From the NCBI RefSeq assembly GCF_030813005.1, contig NZ_JAUSTU010000009.1:62001-126000 (forward strand): a DNA stretch of 64,000 bases. Direction: 5' to 3'. This DNA comes from Robertmurraya andreesenii. GTDB lineage: Bacteria; Bacillota; Bacilli; Bacillales; Cytobacillaceae. Positions 49,118-58,977 of this stretch are shown here, piece after piece. Within the stretch, counting starts at the first letter, position 1, and every line of letters begins with the position of its first letter. The notes below the pieces were generated by a model. The model ran no database searches, had not been told where the DNA came from, and was given only the letters and a program-made list of their open reading frames with translations. The position numbers and the translations under genes were made by a program.

Positions 49118-50366
49118 TGAAGGAAATCTTAAAGAGGCTGATATTTTCATAGACAATGGGATCATTCAAGAAATTGGAAAGTCAATAACAGTAAAAGCGG
49201 ACGAAACCATTGACGCAAAGGGACTTTTGATTGCCCCAGGCTTTATTGATGTCCATGTTCATCTCCGCGAGCCAGGTGGGGAGAAGAAGGAAACGATTGC
49301 GACGGGGACCCTTGCCGCGGCAAAGGGCGGTTTTACTACGGTTGCGCCAATGCCAAATACAAGACCCGTTCCTGATACAAAGGAGCAAATGGAGTGGCTG
49401 CAAAAAAGAATTGAAGAAACTGCTGTAGTTCGTGTTCTACCCTACGCCTCTATTACAGTACGCGAGCTTGGAAAGGAATTGACTAACTTTGAGGAACTTA
49501 AGGAGTCAGGAGCCTTTGCTTTCACTGATGATGGTGTTGGTGTGCAGGATGCCTCTATGATGCTTGCGGCGATGAAGCGGGCAGCCGAAATTGATATGCC
49601 GATTGTGGCCCATTGCGAGGAAAACACTTTGATCAATAAAGGCTCTGTACATGAAGGGAATTTTTCGAGAAGTCATGGTATTAATGGAATTCCATCTGTT
49701 TGTGAATCGGTACATATCGCGAGAGATGTTCTTTTAGCAGAAGCAGCGAATTGCCATTATCACGTATGCCATATTAGTACGAAGGAATCGGTCCGTGTCG
49801 TAAGGGATGCTAAGAGGGCGGGGATCAAAGTGACGGCTGAAGTGACTCCACATCATCTCTTATTATGTGAGGATGATATTCCAGGACTTGACCCGAATTA
49901 CAAGATGAATCCACCCCTTAGGAGTGCTGCTGACCGCGAAGCCTTAATCGAAGGTTTGTTGGATGGGACCATCGATATGATTGCAACTGATCATGCGCCG
50001 CATACTGCAGAAGAGAAGGCAGAGGGGATGGCACTTGCTCCGTTTGGAATCGTGGGCTTGGAGACGGCATTCCCGCTCTTATACACTCATTTTGTGAAAA
50101 AAGGGTTAATCACTTTGAAGCAATTAGTAGACTTTTTAACAGAAAAGCCTGCTCAGGTGTTTGGTTTGCCCAATGGCTCAATTTCAGTAGGAAAAGAAGC
50201 GGATCTCACACTAATCGATTTAAAGCATGTTGAGGCAATTGATCCTCAGTCCTTTGTCTCTAAAGGAAAAAATACACCGTTTGGTGGTTGGGAATGTGCA
50301 GGCTGGCCAGTGCTAACAATGGTTGGAGGAAAAATTGCATGGAGCAGGGAGAGTGTAAAGGCATGA
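49080..50366 (+). CDS. pyrC: Dihydroorotase
   Basis: Zinc amidohydrolase that cyclises carbamoyl aspartate to dihydroorotate (class I type). Metal-binding His59 and His61 are in DVHVHLREPGG. Further ligands lie in AHCEEN (about 178), CHISTKES (about 231) and ATDHAPH (about 304). 428 residues from the ATG at 49080, chosen because AAGGGGGA is then 8 bases away; the ATG at 49074 is too close. Its stop overlaps the pyrAA start (ATGA). Confidence 0.95.
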   Translation: MSIIIKNGQLLTNEGNLKEADIFIDNGIIQEIGKSITVKADETIDAKGLLIAPGFIDVHVHLREPGGEKKETIATGTLAAAKGGFTTVAPMPNTRPVPDTKEQMEWLQKRIEETAVVRVLPYASITVRELGKELTNFEELKESGAFAFTDDGVGVQDASMMLAAMKRAAEIDMPIVAHCEENTLINKGSVHEGNFSRSHGINGIPSVCESVHIARDVLLAEAANCHYHVCHISTKESVRVVRDAKRAGIKVTAEVTPHHLLLCEDDIPGLDPNYKMNPPLRSAADREALIEGLLDGTIDMIATDHAPHTAEEKAEGMALAPFGIVGLETAFPLLYTHFVKKGLITLKQLVDFLTEKPAQVFGLPNGSISVGKEADLTLIDLKHVEAIDPQSFVSKGKNTPFGGWECAGWPVLTMVGGKIAWSRESVKA

Positions 50367-51466
50367 AAAGGCAATTAGTCTTGGAGGATGGAACTGTTTT
50401 TATTGGTGAGGGATTTGGAAGTGAACATACGACAATTGGAGAGGTTGTTTTTAATACTGGAATGACAGGCTATCAAGAAATTCTTTCCGACCCTTCCTAC
50501 TGTGGACAAATTGTAACATTAACTTATCCATTAATCGGAAATTATGGAATTAATCGCGATGATTTTGAATCGATAACCCCGGCGATCCATGGTCTGATTG
50601 TTAAAGAAGCCTGCGATTTCCCCTCCAATTGGAGAAATGAGCTTTCTTTGCATGAGTACTTGCGAAACAAGGGCATCCCAGGACTTGCTGGGATTGATAC
50701 AAGAAAGCTTACAAGGATAATTCGGAAATACGGAACGCTAAAAGGCACATTTGCAAGCATGGATGAAGATGTGGAAAGTGTATTGGAGCGCCTTCAAGCA
50801 ACCGAAATAAGAACTGATCAGGTAAAGCAGGTATCCACAAAAAGACCATATGCGAGCCCAGGCCGTGGGAAAAGGGTTGTCCTTGTTGACTATGGAATGA
50901 AGCATGGGATTTTGAGAGAGCTGAATAAGCGTGACTGCGATGTCATTGTTGTTCCTTATAATGTGACAGCGGAGGATATTATGAATTTAAGTCCTGATGG
51001 TGTGATGCTTTCTAACGGACCTGGAGACCCAAAAGATGTGAAAGAAGCAATTAGCATGATTCAAGGGATCCTCGGCAAAGTACCATTTTTCGGGATATGC
51101 TTAGGACACCAGCTTTTTGCTCTTGCATGTGGGGCGAATACAGAAAAAATGAAGTTTGGTCATAGAGGATCGAATCATCCAGTGAAAGACCTTGCAACTG
51201 GAAAAATTGCTTTGACTTCACAAAATCACGGGTACACTGTAGAAGAGGCATCGATCGAGGGAACATGCCTTGAGGTTACACATATCGCCTTAAATGATGG
51301 GACGGTCGAAGGACTGAAGCATAAAGATTACCCTGCATTTACGGTGCAGTATCATCCAGAGGCATCGCCTGGACCAGAGGATGCTAATGATTTATTTGAC
51401 CAATTTTTGAGCTTAATAGAATCTAAGGAAAGTGGTGTAGACGAATGCCAAAACGTACAGATATAA
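50363..51466 (+). CDS. pyrAA: Carbamoyl-phosphate synthase small subunit, pyrimidine-specific
   Basis: Glutaminase subunit (carA type) that feeds ammonia to PyrAB. N-terminal CPSase small domain (about 1-130), then a class I glutamine amidotransferase domain. The nucleophile Cys is in FFGICLGHQLFALA (about 239-252). The His-Glu pair is in VQYHPEASPGPEDA (about 328-341). 367 residues. The start is the ATG at 50363 overlapping the pyrC stop, and the end overlaps pyrAB by 22 bases. Confidence 0.95.
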   Translation: MKRQLVLEDGTVFIGEGFGSEHTTIGEVVFNTGMTGYQEILSDPSYCGQIVTLTYPLIGNYGINRDDFESITPAIHGLIVKEACDFPSNWRNELSLHEYLRNKGIPGLAGIDTRKLTRIIRKYGTLKGTFASMDEDVESVLERLQATEIRTDQVKQVSTKRPYASPGRGKRVVLVDYGMKHGILRELNKRDCDVIVVPYNVTAEDIMNLSPDGVMLSNGPGDPKDVKEAISMIQGILGKVPFFGICLGHQLFALACGANTEKMKFGHRGSNHPVKDLATGKIALTSQNHGYTVEEASIEGTCLEVTHIALNDGTVEGLKHKDYPAFTVQYHPEASPGPEDANDLFDQFLSLIESKESGVDECQNVQI

Positions 51467-54400
51467 ACAGTATCCTAGTCATCGGTTCTGGACCCATCGT
51501 CATCGGTCAAGCGGCAGAATTTGATTATGCTGGAACACAAGCGTGCATCGCTCTTAAAGAAGAGGGTTATCGCGTCATCCTTGTGAATTCAAATCCTGCG
51601 ACCATCATGACCGACACAGAAATGGCGGATGTCGTCTATATTGAACCACTTACACTTGAGTTCGTCAGTCGAATTATTCGTAAGGAACGCCCTGATGCAA
51701 TAGTCCCAACCTTAGGTGGACAGACAGGGCTGAACCTGGCTGTTGAGTTAGCGAAATCGGGCGTACTTGAGGAGTGTGGCGTAGAGATTCTCGGAACAAA
51801 GCTGTCCGCCATTGAGCAGGCAGAGGACCGCGATCTCTTCCGTAGCCTCATGAACGAGCTTGGTGAGCCGGTCCCAGAAAGTGAAATCATCCATAATCTT
51901 GAGGAAGCCTATGAGTTTGTCAAGGTAGTAGGCTACCCTGTAATTGTTCGTCCTGCATTCACATTAGGAGGGACAGGTGGCGGTATCTGTCATAACGAAG
52001 AGGAACTCATTGAAATTGTCCAAAGCGGATTAAAATATAGTCCAGTAACACAATGTCTCCTTGAAAAAAGCATAGCAGGCTTCAAAGAGATCGAATACGA
52101 GGTTATGAGAGATGCGAACGATAATGCCATAGTCGTCTGTAATATGGAGAACATTGACCCGGTTGGCGTCCATACGGGTGATTCGATTGTCGTTGCACCA
52201 AGTCAAACATTAAGCGATCGTGAATATCAGCTACTTCGAAATTCATCTCTAAAAATTATTCGTGCTCTCGGAATTGAAGGTGGCTGTAATGTTCAATTAG
52301 CCCTCGACCCAAATAGCTATCAATATTACATCATCGAAGTGAATCCAAGGGTCAGCCGTTCATCTGCCCTTGCTTCAAAAGCGACAGGCTATCCAATTGC
52401 AAAGCTCGCAGCGAAAATTGCTGTCGGTCTCACATTGGATGAAATGATGAACCCGGTCACTGGCAAAACCTATGCTTGCTTTGAGCCAGCCCTAGATTAT
52501 GTCGTTACTAAGATTCCACGCTGGCCCTTTGACAAATTTGATTCCGCTAATCGTACATTAGGAACACAAATGAAGGCGACAGGTGAGGTTATGGCGATTG
52601 GGCGCACCTTTGAAGAATCCCTTTTAAAAGCGATTCGTTCACTTGAAGCGGGAGTTTACCACTTAGCATTAAAGGATGCAGGGGAGATTGATAACGACCT
52701 CATCGAAAAACGCATCCGCAAAGCCGGTGATGAACGATTATTCTATATCGGGGAAGCGTTACGACGAGGGGTCAGCATCGATACCCTTCATGAATGGAGC
52801 CAAATTGATCTCTTTTTCCTTCATAAGATGGAGAAGATAGTAGCCCTTGAAAAGGAGATTGCGGCAAATCCGTTCCATTTGGAAGTTGGACGAAAAGCGA
52901 AGGAAAGGGGCTTTGCTGATCGTGTTCTAGCAGATCTGTGGAATGCTAGCGTGAGAGAAGTATACGATTGGCGCAAGGAGAATTCAATTGTTCCAATCTA
53001 TAAAATGGTGGATACATGTGCCGCAGAGTTTGAATCGGAAACACCTTATTACTATGGAACATATGAGGATGAGAATGAATCGGTTGTGACTGAGCGTGAA
53101 AGTGTTGTCGTCCTTGGCTCCGGGCCAATTCGGATCGGACAAGGAATTGAATTTGACTACTCTACAGTTCATGCCGTATGGGCAATTAAGGAAGCAGGCT
53201 ATGAAGCGATTATCATTAATAACAATCCTGAAACAGTCTCAACCGACTTTAGTATTTCTGATAAGCTCTACTTTGAGCCACTAACGATTGAAGATGTGAT
53301 GCACATTATCGATATAGAGAAGCCCATCGGGGTCGTTGTTCAGTTTGGAGGTCAAACGGCGATAAATCTTGCTTCAGAGCTAGTGGAAAGAGGAGTGAAC
53401 ATTCTTGGAACATCTTTGGAAAACATTGATGGTGCGGAGGATCGCGACAAGTTTGAACATGCTCTAACAAAATTAAACATTCCACAGCCAAAGGGAAAAA
53501 CAGCGATGTCAGTCGTGGAGGCTGTCAAAATCGCCTCAGATATCGGCTATCCTGTCCTTGTACGCCCTTCATATGTACTTGGTGGCAGAGCGATGGAAAT
53601 TGTTTACCATGAGGAAGAGCTCCTTCATTATATGGAAAATGCCGTGAAAATCAATCCAGAGCATCCAGTCTTGATTGACCGCTATCTAACAGGGAAAGAA
53701 ATTGAAATTGATGCGATTTGTGATGGGGAGTCGGTGCTAATCCCAGGTATCATGGAGCATATCGAGCGAGCAGGTGTTCACTCTGGTGATTCCATAGCCG
53801 TCTACCCTCCACAGAGTTTAACAGCGGATGTGAAGGCAAAGCTAGTCGATTATACAGAAAGACTTGCAAAGGGTCTTGGCATCATTGGATTATTGAATAT
53901 CCAATATGTCGTGTCTGATGGTGAAGTATTCGTCATTGAAGTCAACCCACGCTCAAGCAGAACGGTGCCTTTCTTGAGTAAAATTACGAATATCCCAATG
54001 GCAAAGATTGCGACGAAGGTCATTTTGGGCCAATCTCTTGAACAGCAGGGCTATGAGTCAGGGCTAGTTCCTGAAAAAGCAGGCGTATATGTCAAGGTTC
54101 CAGTATTCTCCTTTGCAAAGCTTAGACGGGTGGATATAACGTTAGGACCAGAAATGAAATCAACGGGCGAGGTCATGGGCAAGGATTTGACCCTTGAGAA
54201 AGCACTTTACAAAGGTCTTGTAGCCTCTGGCATGAAAATTCAACCGTATGGAACGGTGTTGATGACGGTTGCTGACAAGGACAAAGAAGAGGCACTAGAG
54301 CTGGCAAAACGCTTTGCAGCGATAGGCTATCAATTAATGGCCACAAGTGGAACAGCAAGCTTTTTGCAAGCCGCTGGCATTCCAGTACAGGTGGTCGACA

Positions 54401-54657
54401 AAATCGATACAGACGGTCACAACCTGCTTGATGTGATTCGCGATGGAGAAGCGCAGTTCGTCATTAATACCTTAACGAAAGGCAAGCAGCCAGAACGAGA
54501 TGGCTTCCGAATTCGTCGTGAATCCGTCGAAAATGGCGTGCCATGCTTAACCTCATTAGATACAGCAGAAGCAATGCTCCGAGTGATCGAATCGATGATG
54601 TTCTCCGCAGAGCCGATGGGTGAAGTCGAGACAAAACGAGAGGCGGTTTTGCAATGA
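51445..54657 (+). CDS. pyrAB: Carbamoyl-phosphate synthase large subunit, pyrimidine-specific
   Basis: Makes carbamoyl phosphate from bicarbonate, ammonia and two ATP (carB type). The 1070-residue protein shows the internal duplication: two ATP-grasp synthetase halves starting near VIGSGPIVIGQAAEFDYAGTQA (about 11-32) and VLGSGPIRIGQGIEFDYSTVHA (about 553-574). A C-terminal MGS-like allosteric domain (about 930-1045) follows. Its stop codon overlaps the pyrK start (ATGA). Confidence 0.96.
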   Translation: MPKRTDINSILVIGSGPIVIGQAAEFDYAGTQACIALKEEGYRVILVNSNPATIMTDTEMADVVYIEPLTLEFVSRIIRKERPDAIVPTLGGQTGLNLAVELAKSGVLEECGVEILGTKLSAIEQAEDRDLFRSLMNELGEPVPESEIIHNLEEAYEFVKVVGYPVIVRPAFTLGGTGGGICHNEEELIEIVQSGLKYSPVTQCLLEKSIAGFKEIEYEVMRDANDNAIVVCNMENIDPVGVHTGDSIVVAPSQTLSDREYQLLRNSSLKIIRALGIEGGCNVQLALDPNSYQYYIIEVNPRVSRSSALASKATGYPIAKLAAKIAVGLTLDEMMNPVTGKTYACFEPALDYVVTKIPRWPFDKFDSANRTLGTQMKATGEVMAIGRTFEESLLKAIRSLEAGVYHLALKDAGEIDNDLIEKRIRKAGDERLFYIGEALRRGVSIDTLHEWSQIDLFFLHKMEKIVALEKEIAANPFHLEVGRKAKERGFADRVLADLWNASVREVYDWRKENSIVPIYKMVDTCAAEFESETPYYYGTYEDENESVVTERESVVVLGSGPIRIGQGIEFDYSTVHAVWAIKEAGYEAIIINNNPETVSTDFSISDKLYFEPLTIEDVMHIIDIEKPIGVVVQFGGQTAINLASELVERGVNILGTSLENIDGAEDRDKFEHALTKLNIPQPKGKTAMSVVEAVKIASDIGYPVLVRPSYVLGGRAMEIVYHEEELLHYMENAVKINPEHPVLIDRYLTGKEIEIDAICDGESVLIPGIMEHIERAGVHSGDSIAVYPPQSLTADVKAKLVDYTERLAKGLGIIGLLNIQYVVSDGEVFVIEVNPRSSRTVPFLSKITNIPMAKIATKVILGQSLEQQGYESGLVPEKAGVYVKVPVFSFAKLRRVDITLGPEMKSTGEVMGKDLTLEKALYKGLVASGMKIQPYGTVLMTVADKDKEEALELAKRFAAIGYQLMATSGTASFLQAAGIPVQVVDKIDTDGHNLLDVIRDGEAQFVINTLTKGKQPERDGFRIRRESVENGVPCLTSLDTAEAMLRVIESMMFSAEPMGEVETKREAVLQ

Positions 54658-55436
54658 TTCGAAATGAATTATGCACAGTTATTTCCCATCATGAAATTGC
54701 TGAAAATATTTACGAGCTCATCCTTTGTGGTGAGCTTGCTTCTGAAATGACGGAGCCAGGTCAGTTTGTTCACGTGAAGGTTTCAAGTGGACTGGATCCA
54801 CTGCTTAGACGCCCGATTAGTATTGCAAACATTGATCATGAAAAAAAAGAGTTCACGCTCATTTATCGGGCGGAAGGGCGAGGAACAACGATATTATCGA
54901 AAAAAATGCCTGGTGATGAGGTAGATATACTCGGTCCATTAGGGCATGGATTTCCACTTGAAGAAACAGAAGCAGGGGAGACAGCTCTCCTCGTTGGTGG
55001 CGGTATCGGGGTTCCACCCCTTTATGAATTGTCAAAGCAACTTGTTGCTCGAGGGGTAAGAGTGTTTCATGTGTTTGGTTTTCAGACAAAATCAGCCACG
55101 TTCTATGAGGAAGCATTCAAACAGCTTGGTCCTACATTTATTGCCACTGTTGATGGGTCCTATGGAACATGCGGTCTTGTGACAGATGTTCTTGATTCCG
55201 AGGTGCTCAGCTTTGATACCATCTATTCCTGTGGCCCAACACCGATGCTGAGAGCGATCGAGGAGAAATACGCTGCCGACAAAAAAGTATTTTTATCGTT
55301 AGAAGAAAGAATGGGCTGCGGCATTGGCGCCTGCTTTGCTTGTGTATGCCATACTGCAGAAAATCCAAATGGCTTTACCTATAAAAAAGTATGCACGGAC
55401 GGACCGGTATTTCGTGCTGGGGAGGTCGTCCTATGA
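54654..55436 (+). CDS. pyrK: Dihydroorotate dehydrogenase B electron transfer subunit
   Basis: FAD and [2Fe-2S] subunit that passes electrons from dihydroorotate (via PyrD) to NAD+. FAD-binding region RRPISIAN (52-59), NAD-binding glycine motif LLVGGGIGVPPLYEL (112-126). The iron-sulfur cysteines are Cys222, Cys227, Cys230 and Cys247 (C-x4-C-x2-C-x16-C). 260 residues. Overlaps pyrAB by four bases and pyrD by four bases. Confidence 0.95.
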   Translation: MIRNELCTVISHHEIAENIYELILCGELASEMTEPGQFVHVKVSSGLDPLLRRPISIANIDHEKKEFTLIYRAEGRGTTILSKKMPGDEVDILGPLGHGFPLEETEAGETALLVGGGIGVPPLYELSKQLVARGVRVFHVFGFQTKSATFYEEAFKQLGPTFIATVDGSYGTCGLVTDVLDSEVLSFDTIYSCGPTPMLRAIEEKYAADKKVFLSLEERMGCGIGACFACVCHTAENPNGFTYKKVCTDGPVFRAGEVVL

Positions 55437-56344
55437 ATCGTTTAGCAGTGAATCTTCCAGGTTTAAAGCTGAAAAATCCCATCATGCCAGCCTCAGGCTG
55501 CTTCGGCTTCGGCAAAGAATTTGGACAGCTCTATGATTTAAGTGAATTAGGGGCGATCATGATTAAGGCGACGACAGTGGAGCCACGCTTCGGAAATCCA
55601 ACTCCAAGAGTCGCTGAAACGTCAGCTGGAATGCTCAACGCCATTGGTTTGCAAAATCCTGGTCTTGACAAAGTATTAAGCGAGGAGCTGCCATGGCTAG
55701 AGCAGTTCGATGTGCCAATTATTGCGAATGTGGCTGGTTCTACGGAAGAGGATTACGTTGAGGTGGCAAGAAGAATCTCCAAGGCTCCGAATGTCCACGC
55801 GCTTGAATTAAATATTTCCTGCCCGAATGTCAAAACAGGAGGAATTGCCTTCGGAACAATACCTGAAGTGGCGAAGAGCTTAACGGCGAAGGTGAAGGAA
55901 GCTTCAAGTGTACCTGTCTATGTGAAGCTGTCCCCGAATGTCACCAATATCGTTGAAATGGCAAAGGAGGTTGAAGCGGGTGGAGCAGATGGGCTGACGA
56001 TGATTAATACGCTTCTTGGGATGAGACTTGACTTGAAAACTGGTAAGCCGATTTTAGCCAATCGTACAGGTGGTTTATCCGGTCCTGCTATTAAACCAGT
56101 GGCCATTCGTATGATTTATGAGGTGAGTCAAGCCGTTTCCCTTCCGATCATCGGGATGGGAGGCATCGAATCTGCCGAGGATGTACTCGAATATTTCTTT
56201 GCGGGTGCAAGTGCGGTGGCAGTAGGCACAGCGAATTTTGTTGACCCATTTGTATGTCCAAAAATCATCAAGGATTTGACAGAGCTACTAGATAAATATG
56301 GGTTCGAACATATTTCTGAGTGTATAGGAAGGAGCTGGAAATAG
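55433..56344 (+). CDS. pyrD: Dihydroorotate dehydrogenase B catalytic subunit (NAD+ type)
   Basis: FMN enzyme of class 1B that oxidises dihydroorotate to orotate with PyrK. The catalytic base is Cys130 in LELNISCPNVKTGG, the hallmark of class 1. FMN motifs MINTLLGMRLD and IGMGGIESAEDVLEYFFAGASAVAVG follow. 303 residues from the ATG at 55433 (ATGA overlap with the pyrK stop). An upstream frame inside pyrK is rejected. pyrF follows after one base. Confidence 0.95.
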   Translation: MNRLAVNLPGLKLKNPIMPASGCFGFGKEFGQLYDLSELGAIMIKATTVEPRFGNPTPRVAETSAGMLNAIGLQNPGLDKVLSEELPWLEQFDVPIIANVAGSTEEDYVEVARRISKAPNVHALELNISCPNVKTGGIAFGTIPEVAKSLTAKVKEASSVPVYVKLSPNVTNIVEMAKEVEAGGADGLTMINTLLGMRLDLKTGKPILANRTGGLSGPAIKPVAIRMIYEVSQAVSLPIIGMGGIESAEDVLEYFFAGASAVAVGTANFVDPFVCPKIIKDLTELLDKYGFEHISECIGRSWK

Positions 56345-56345
56345 A

Positions 56346-57062
56346 ATGAAAAACTCACTCATCATTGCACTCGATTTTCCAAACAAACAAGAGGTTTTTC
56401 AGTTCCTTGAGCCGTTTGCCGACGAGAAGCTCTTTCTTAAAGTAGGAATGGAGCTTTTCTATCAAGAGGGGCCACAGATTATTCATGAGTTAAAAGAAAG
56501 AGAGCATCAGATTTTCTTAGACTTAAAGCTTCATGATATCCCTAACACCGTCTATGGTGCAATGAAAGGATTAGCACGACTAGGATGTGACCTTGTCAAT
56601 GTCCATGCTGCTGGTGGGAAGCAGATGATGACGGCTGCTCTTGAGGGACTTGAGGCAGGAACTCTATCAGGTCGCAGGCGATCTGCCTGCATTGCCGTCA
56701 CCCAATTAACGAGTACATCTGAAATGCAAATGCAGGAAGAGCAGCTTATTGGTGTAAGCCTGCAGGAATCTGTCCTCCACTATGCTAGCGTGGCGAAGGA
56801 AGCAGGGCTCGATGGGGTTGTATGCTCCTCTCAAGAGGTTGTGCCAATCCGTGAAAGAATAGGTCACGAGTTTCTCACAGTTACCCCTGGGATTCGGTTA
56901 AGCTCTGACAGTGTGGGCGATCAGAAGAGAGTGGCAACACCAGAGCTAGCAAGAGAATTCGGTGCCGCTGCGATCGTTGTTGGCCGTGGTATCACAAGAG
57001 CAGCAAATCCGTTTGAAAGCTATCAAGCTTATAAACAAGCATGGGAAGGTGTTCGTTCATGA
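56346..57062 (+). CDS. pyrF: Orotidine 5'-phosphate decarboxylase
   Basis: Last step of UMP synthesis: decarboxylates OMP. The active-site motif DLKLHDIPNT is at 59-68 with the catalytic Lys61. The phosphate-binding region VTPGIR and the ending AAAIVVGRGITRAANP are typical. 238 residues. ATG at 56346 preceded by GGAAGGAGCTGG. Its stop overlaps the pyrE start (ATGA). Gene order D-F-E is that of Bacillus. Confidence 0.95.
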   Translation: MKNSLIIALDFPNKQEVFQFLEPFADEKLFLKVGMELFYQEGPQIIHELKEREHQIFLDLKLHDIPNTVYGAMKGLARLGCDLVNVHAAGGKQMMTAALEGLEAGTLSGRRRSACIAVTQLTSTSEMQMQEEQLIGVSLQESVLHYASVAKEAGLDGVVCSSQEVVPIRERIGHEFLTVTPGIRLSSDSVGDQKRVATPELAREFGAAAIVVGRGITRAANPFESYQAYKQAWEGVRS

Positions 57063-57694
57063 AGAAATTAATCGCAGAAAGATTGCTAGAAATCGAAGCA
57101 GTTTCATTAAAGCCAAGTAAGCCTTTTACATGGGCATCAGGTCTTAAATCACCGATTTATTGTGACAACCGCTTAACCTTATCCTTTCCCGAGGTACGTA
57201 GAGAAATCGCCAACGGGCTGAAGGAATTGATCGTTGCTAAGTTTCCGAACGTTGAAATCATCGCCGGCACAGCAACGGCAGGAATTCCGCATGCCGCATG
57301 GGTGAGTGAGCTCCTAGATTTGCCGATGTGCTATGTCCGCTCAAAAGCAAAGGGACATGGCAAAGAAAATCAAATCGAAGGAAAAGCAGGCGCTGGACAA
57401 AAGGTCGTCGTCATTGAGGACTTAATCTCCACTGGTGGTAGCGTCATTACTGCAGTTGAAGCGCTACGAGAGGCAGGCTGTGAGGTGCTAGGAGTTGTGT
57501 CCATCTTCACCTATGAGCTGGAAAAGGGAAAAGAGCGATTGGCAGATGCGAACATACCCGCCTACTCATTAACGGACTTTTCAGCATTAGTCGAAGTTGC
57601 GGAAGCAAAAGGCTACATCACGGAAGATGATATGGCTAGTTTGAATGAATGGAAGAAGGACCCGGCTGAGTGGGGGAAGCTTTTTCTAAATTAA
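57059..57694 (+). CDS. pyrE: Orotate phosphoribosyltransferase
   Basis: Transfers orotate to PRPP, giving OMP. The PRPP motif VVVIEDLISTGGSV is at about 117-130. The flexible catalytic loop RSKAKGHGKENQIEG is at about 95-109. 211 residues from the ATG at 57059, which overlaps the pyrF stop. It is the last gene of the pyr operon and is followed by a terminator. Confidence 0.95.
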   Translation: MKKLIAERLLEIEAVSLKPSKPFTWASGLKSPIYCDNRLTLSFPEVRREIANGLKELIVAKFPNVEIIAGTATAGIPHAAWVSELLDLPMCYVRSKAKGHGKENQIEGKAGAGQKVVVIEDLISTGGSVITAVEALREAGCEVLGVVSIFTYELEKGKERLADANIPAYSLTDFSALVEVAEAKGYITEDDMASLNEWKKDPAEWGKLFLN

Positions 57695-57723
57695 GCTGAA
57701 AATCGATATTAGAACAGATCAGA

Positions 57724-57771
57724 AAAGAGGAAAGCCGTAGAGACTTCAATCTCCATGGCTTTCCTCTTTTG
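57724..57771 (+). terminator. Terminator of the pyr operon
   Basis: AAGAGGAAAGCC and GGCTTTCCTCTT pair around an inner GAGA / TCTC stem, then TTTT. The rest of the 57695-58000 gap shows one further small hairpin and no gene. Confidence 0.88.
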
Positions 57772-57917
57772 ATCTAATCAGTAAACTCGACTATTCAAGG
57801 AAAGTAAAGAATTCCTCTTGCATTGTCATATAGGACAGTGCTCACTACATAGATCTTTTAAAGCGGGCTATTTTGTGGAGAGAAAAAGCTGTTATTTTTT
57901 GTTACCAATCTAGATTT

Positions 57918-57939
57918 AATCCTGCGGGGGATTTTTTTC
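57918..57939 (+). terminator. Short terminator-like hairpin
   Basis: AATCC, loop TGCGGG, GGATT followed by Ts. It has no gene directly before it and may be left from a lost unit. Confidence 0.4.
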
Positions 57940-57958
57940 CATATAAGGCTAGTATTAG

Positions 57959-58390
57959 GGGCTATTAAACTATAAGATAGAATTAAATATTAAGTTTGAA
58001 TTGCTCGGAAAGGAAGACTTGCAAATAACAGGCTTTGATGTTCCGTACATGGATGTGCTGCAATCCGCTCTATCAATAAAGTTCAACTCCGACCAAGCCA
58101 GTTTGATGCAATTTACGAATCACGGTCATGCAACAGATGTTCCAGATGGTGAAACATTAGCATCTACGCTATTCCCATTTACCTTGAAAAAAGCTGATCT
58201 GCTATCTATTCAATATCAGTTCTTATTTAAAGAAAACGATCCAAATCGCTATCATTTTTATGATCTAACAGGAACACTATACGGGAAAACAGCAGACGGT
58301 CAGGACTTTACAGACAGAATGTATTTATCTTATAGACCTTATTTGTCTAATAAGGACCTAAAAGAAATCATCAAGGAGGCAGGACAATGA
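57959..58390 (+). pseudogene. ORF of unknown function, probably N-terminally truncated
   Basis: Open frame from the stop at 57956 to 58390. The only usable start is a TTG at 58001 with no ribosome site, giving 129 residues. Codons upstream of it (GLLNYKIELNIKFELLGKE) read like continuing protein, so the gene probably lost its 5' part. The product is soluble-looking and rich in beta-prone segments (about 25-70), with a conserved-looking YHFYDLTGTLYGKTADGQDFTDRMYLSYRPYLS. I do not recognise a family. It overlaps the next gene by four bases (ATGA), showing an old operon. It may still be translated. Confidence 0.5.
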
Positions 58391-58977
58391 CCACAATTGC
58401 ATCCTCCATTAATAAGCTCTTCTGGGGATTACTGCTCGTTTTACTCGATGTGAAAATCAACCAGTTGGACATTCTTCCTGATATCATTGGATATTTGATC
58501 GTCGTTTCTGGACTCAATCAATTACAGCCTCATTCGAAATATTTCCTGAAAGCAAAGATTCTCGCGAATATATTGGTATTCGTTTCGATTGCGGCTATTT
58601 TCCAAGCGCCTGATATCCCTATTAGTGAGTTTGTCCCATCTAACTATTCATTGTTTGTTTTACTATTTTCAACAGCGAGTGGATTGCTTCATATTGCGCT
58701 CATATTCTTCGCTGTTCATGGATTAATGGAATTGGCTGTTCATCATAATTTATTGGAACTTTCGGCTATCAGTTATAACCGCTTAGCTATATACCTCGTT
58801 TTTAGTTTTTTAGCTTTAGCTGCCATTCCATTTATTCTGACAATCGGTGAAACTAACACGATCTATCTATTGTTAATAAGTGTAATGATCGGAATAATAA
58901 TGGAAATGATGATTCTTTTGCTATTTAGAAAATATCGGGGGGCATTCCTTTGTCAAGCGCAGGAGAAAGGAGTATAA
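58387..58977 (+). CDS. Hypothetical polytopic membrane protein
   Basis: 196 residues with about five or six hydrophobic segments (about 8-27, 30-43, 55-75, 85-117, 135-155, 160-178). No motif or family recognised. The ATG at 58387 overlaps the upstream stop and follows AAGGAGGCAGGA, a strong ribosome site. The nucleotidyltransferase gene starts immediately after its stop, so the three ORFs form one unit. Confidence 0.7.
   Translation: MTTIASSINKLFWGLLLVLLDVKINQLDILPDIIGYLIVVSGLNQLQPHSKYFLKAKILANILVFVSIAAIFQAPDIPISEFVPSNYSLFVLLFSTASGLLHIALIFFAVHGLMELAVHHNLLELSAISYNRLAIYLVFSFLALAAIPFILTIGETNTIYLLLISVMIGIIMEMMILLLFRKYRGAFLCQAQEKGV

Noticed and set aside
57941..57957. CATATAAGGCTAGTATT, similar to one arm of the dispersed hairpin repeat
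   Set aside because: Only about 11 bases match; the central hairpin and the second arm are absent.
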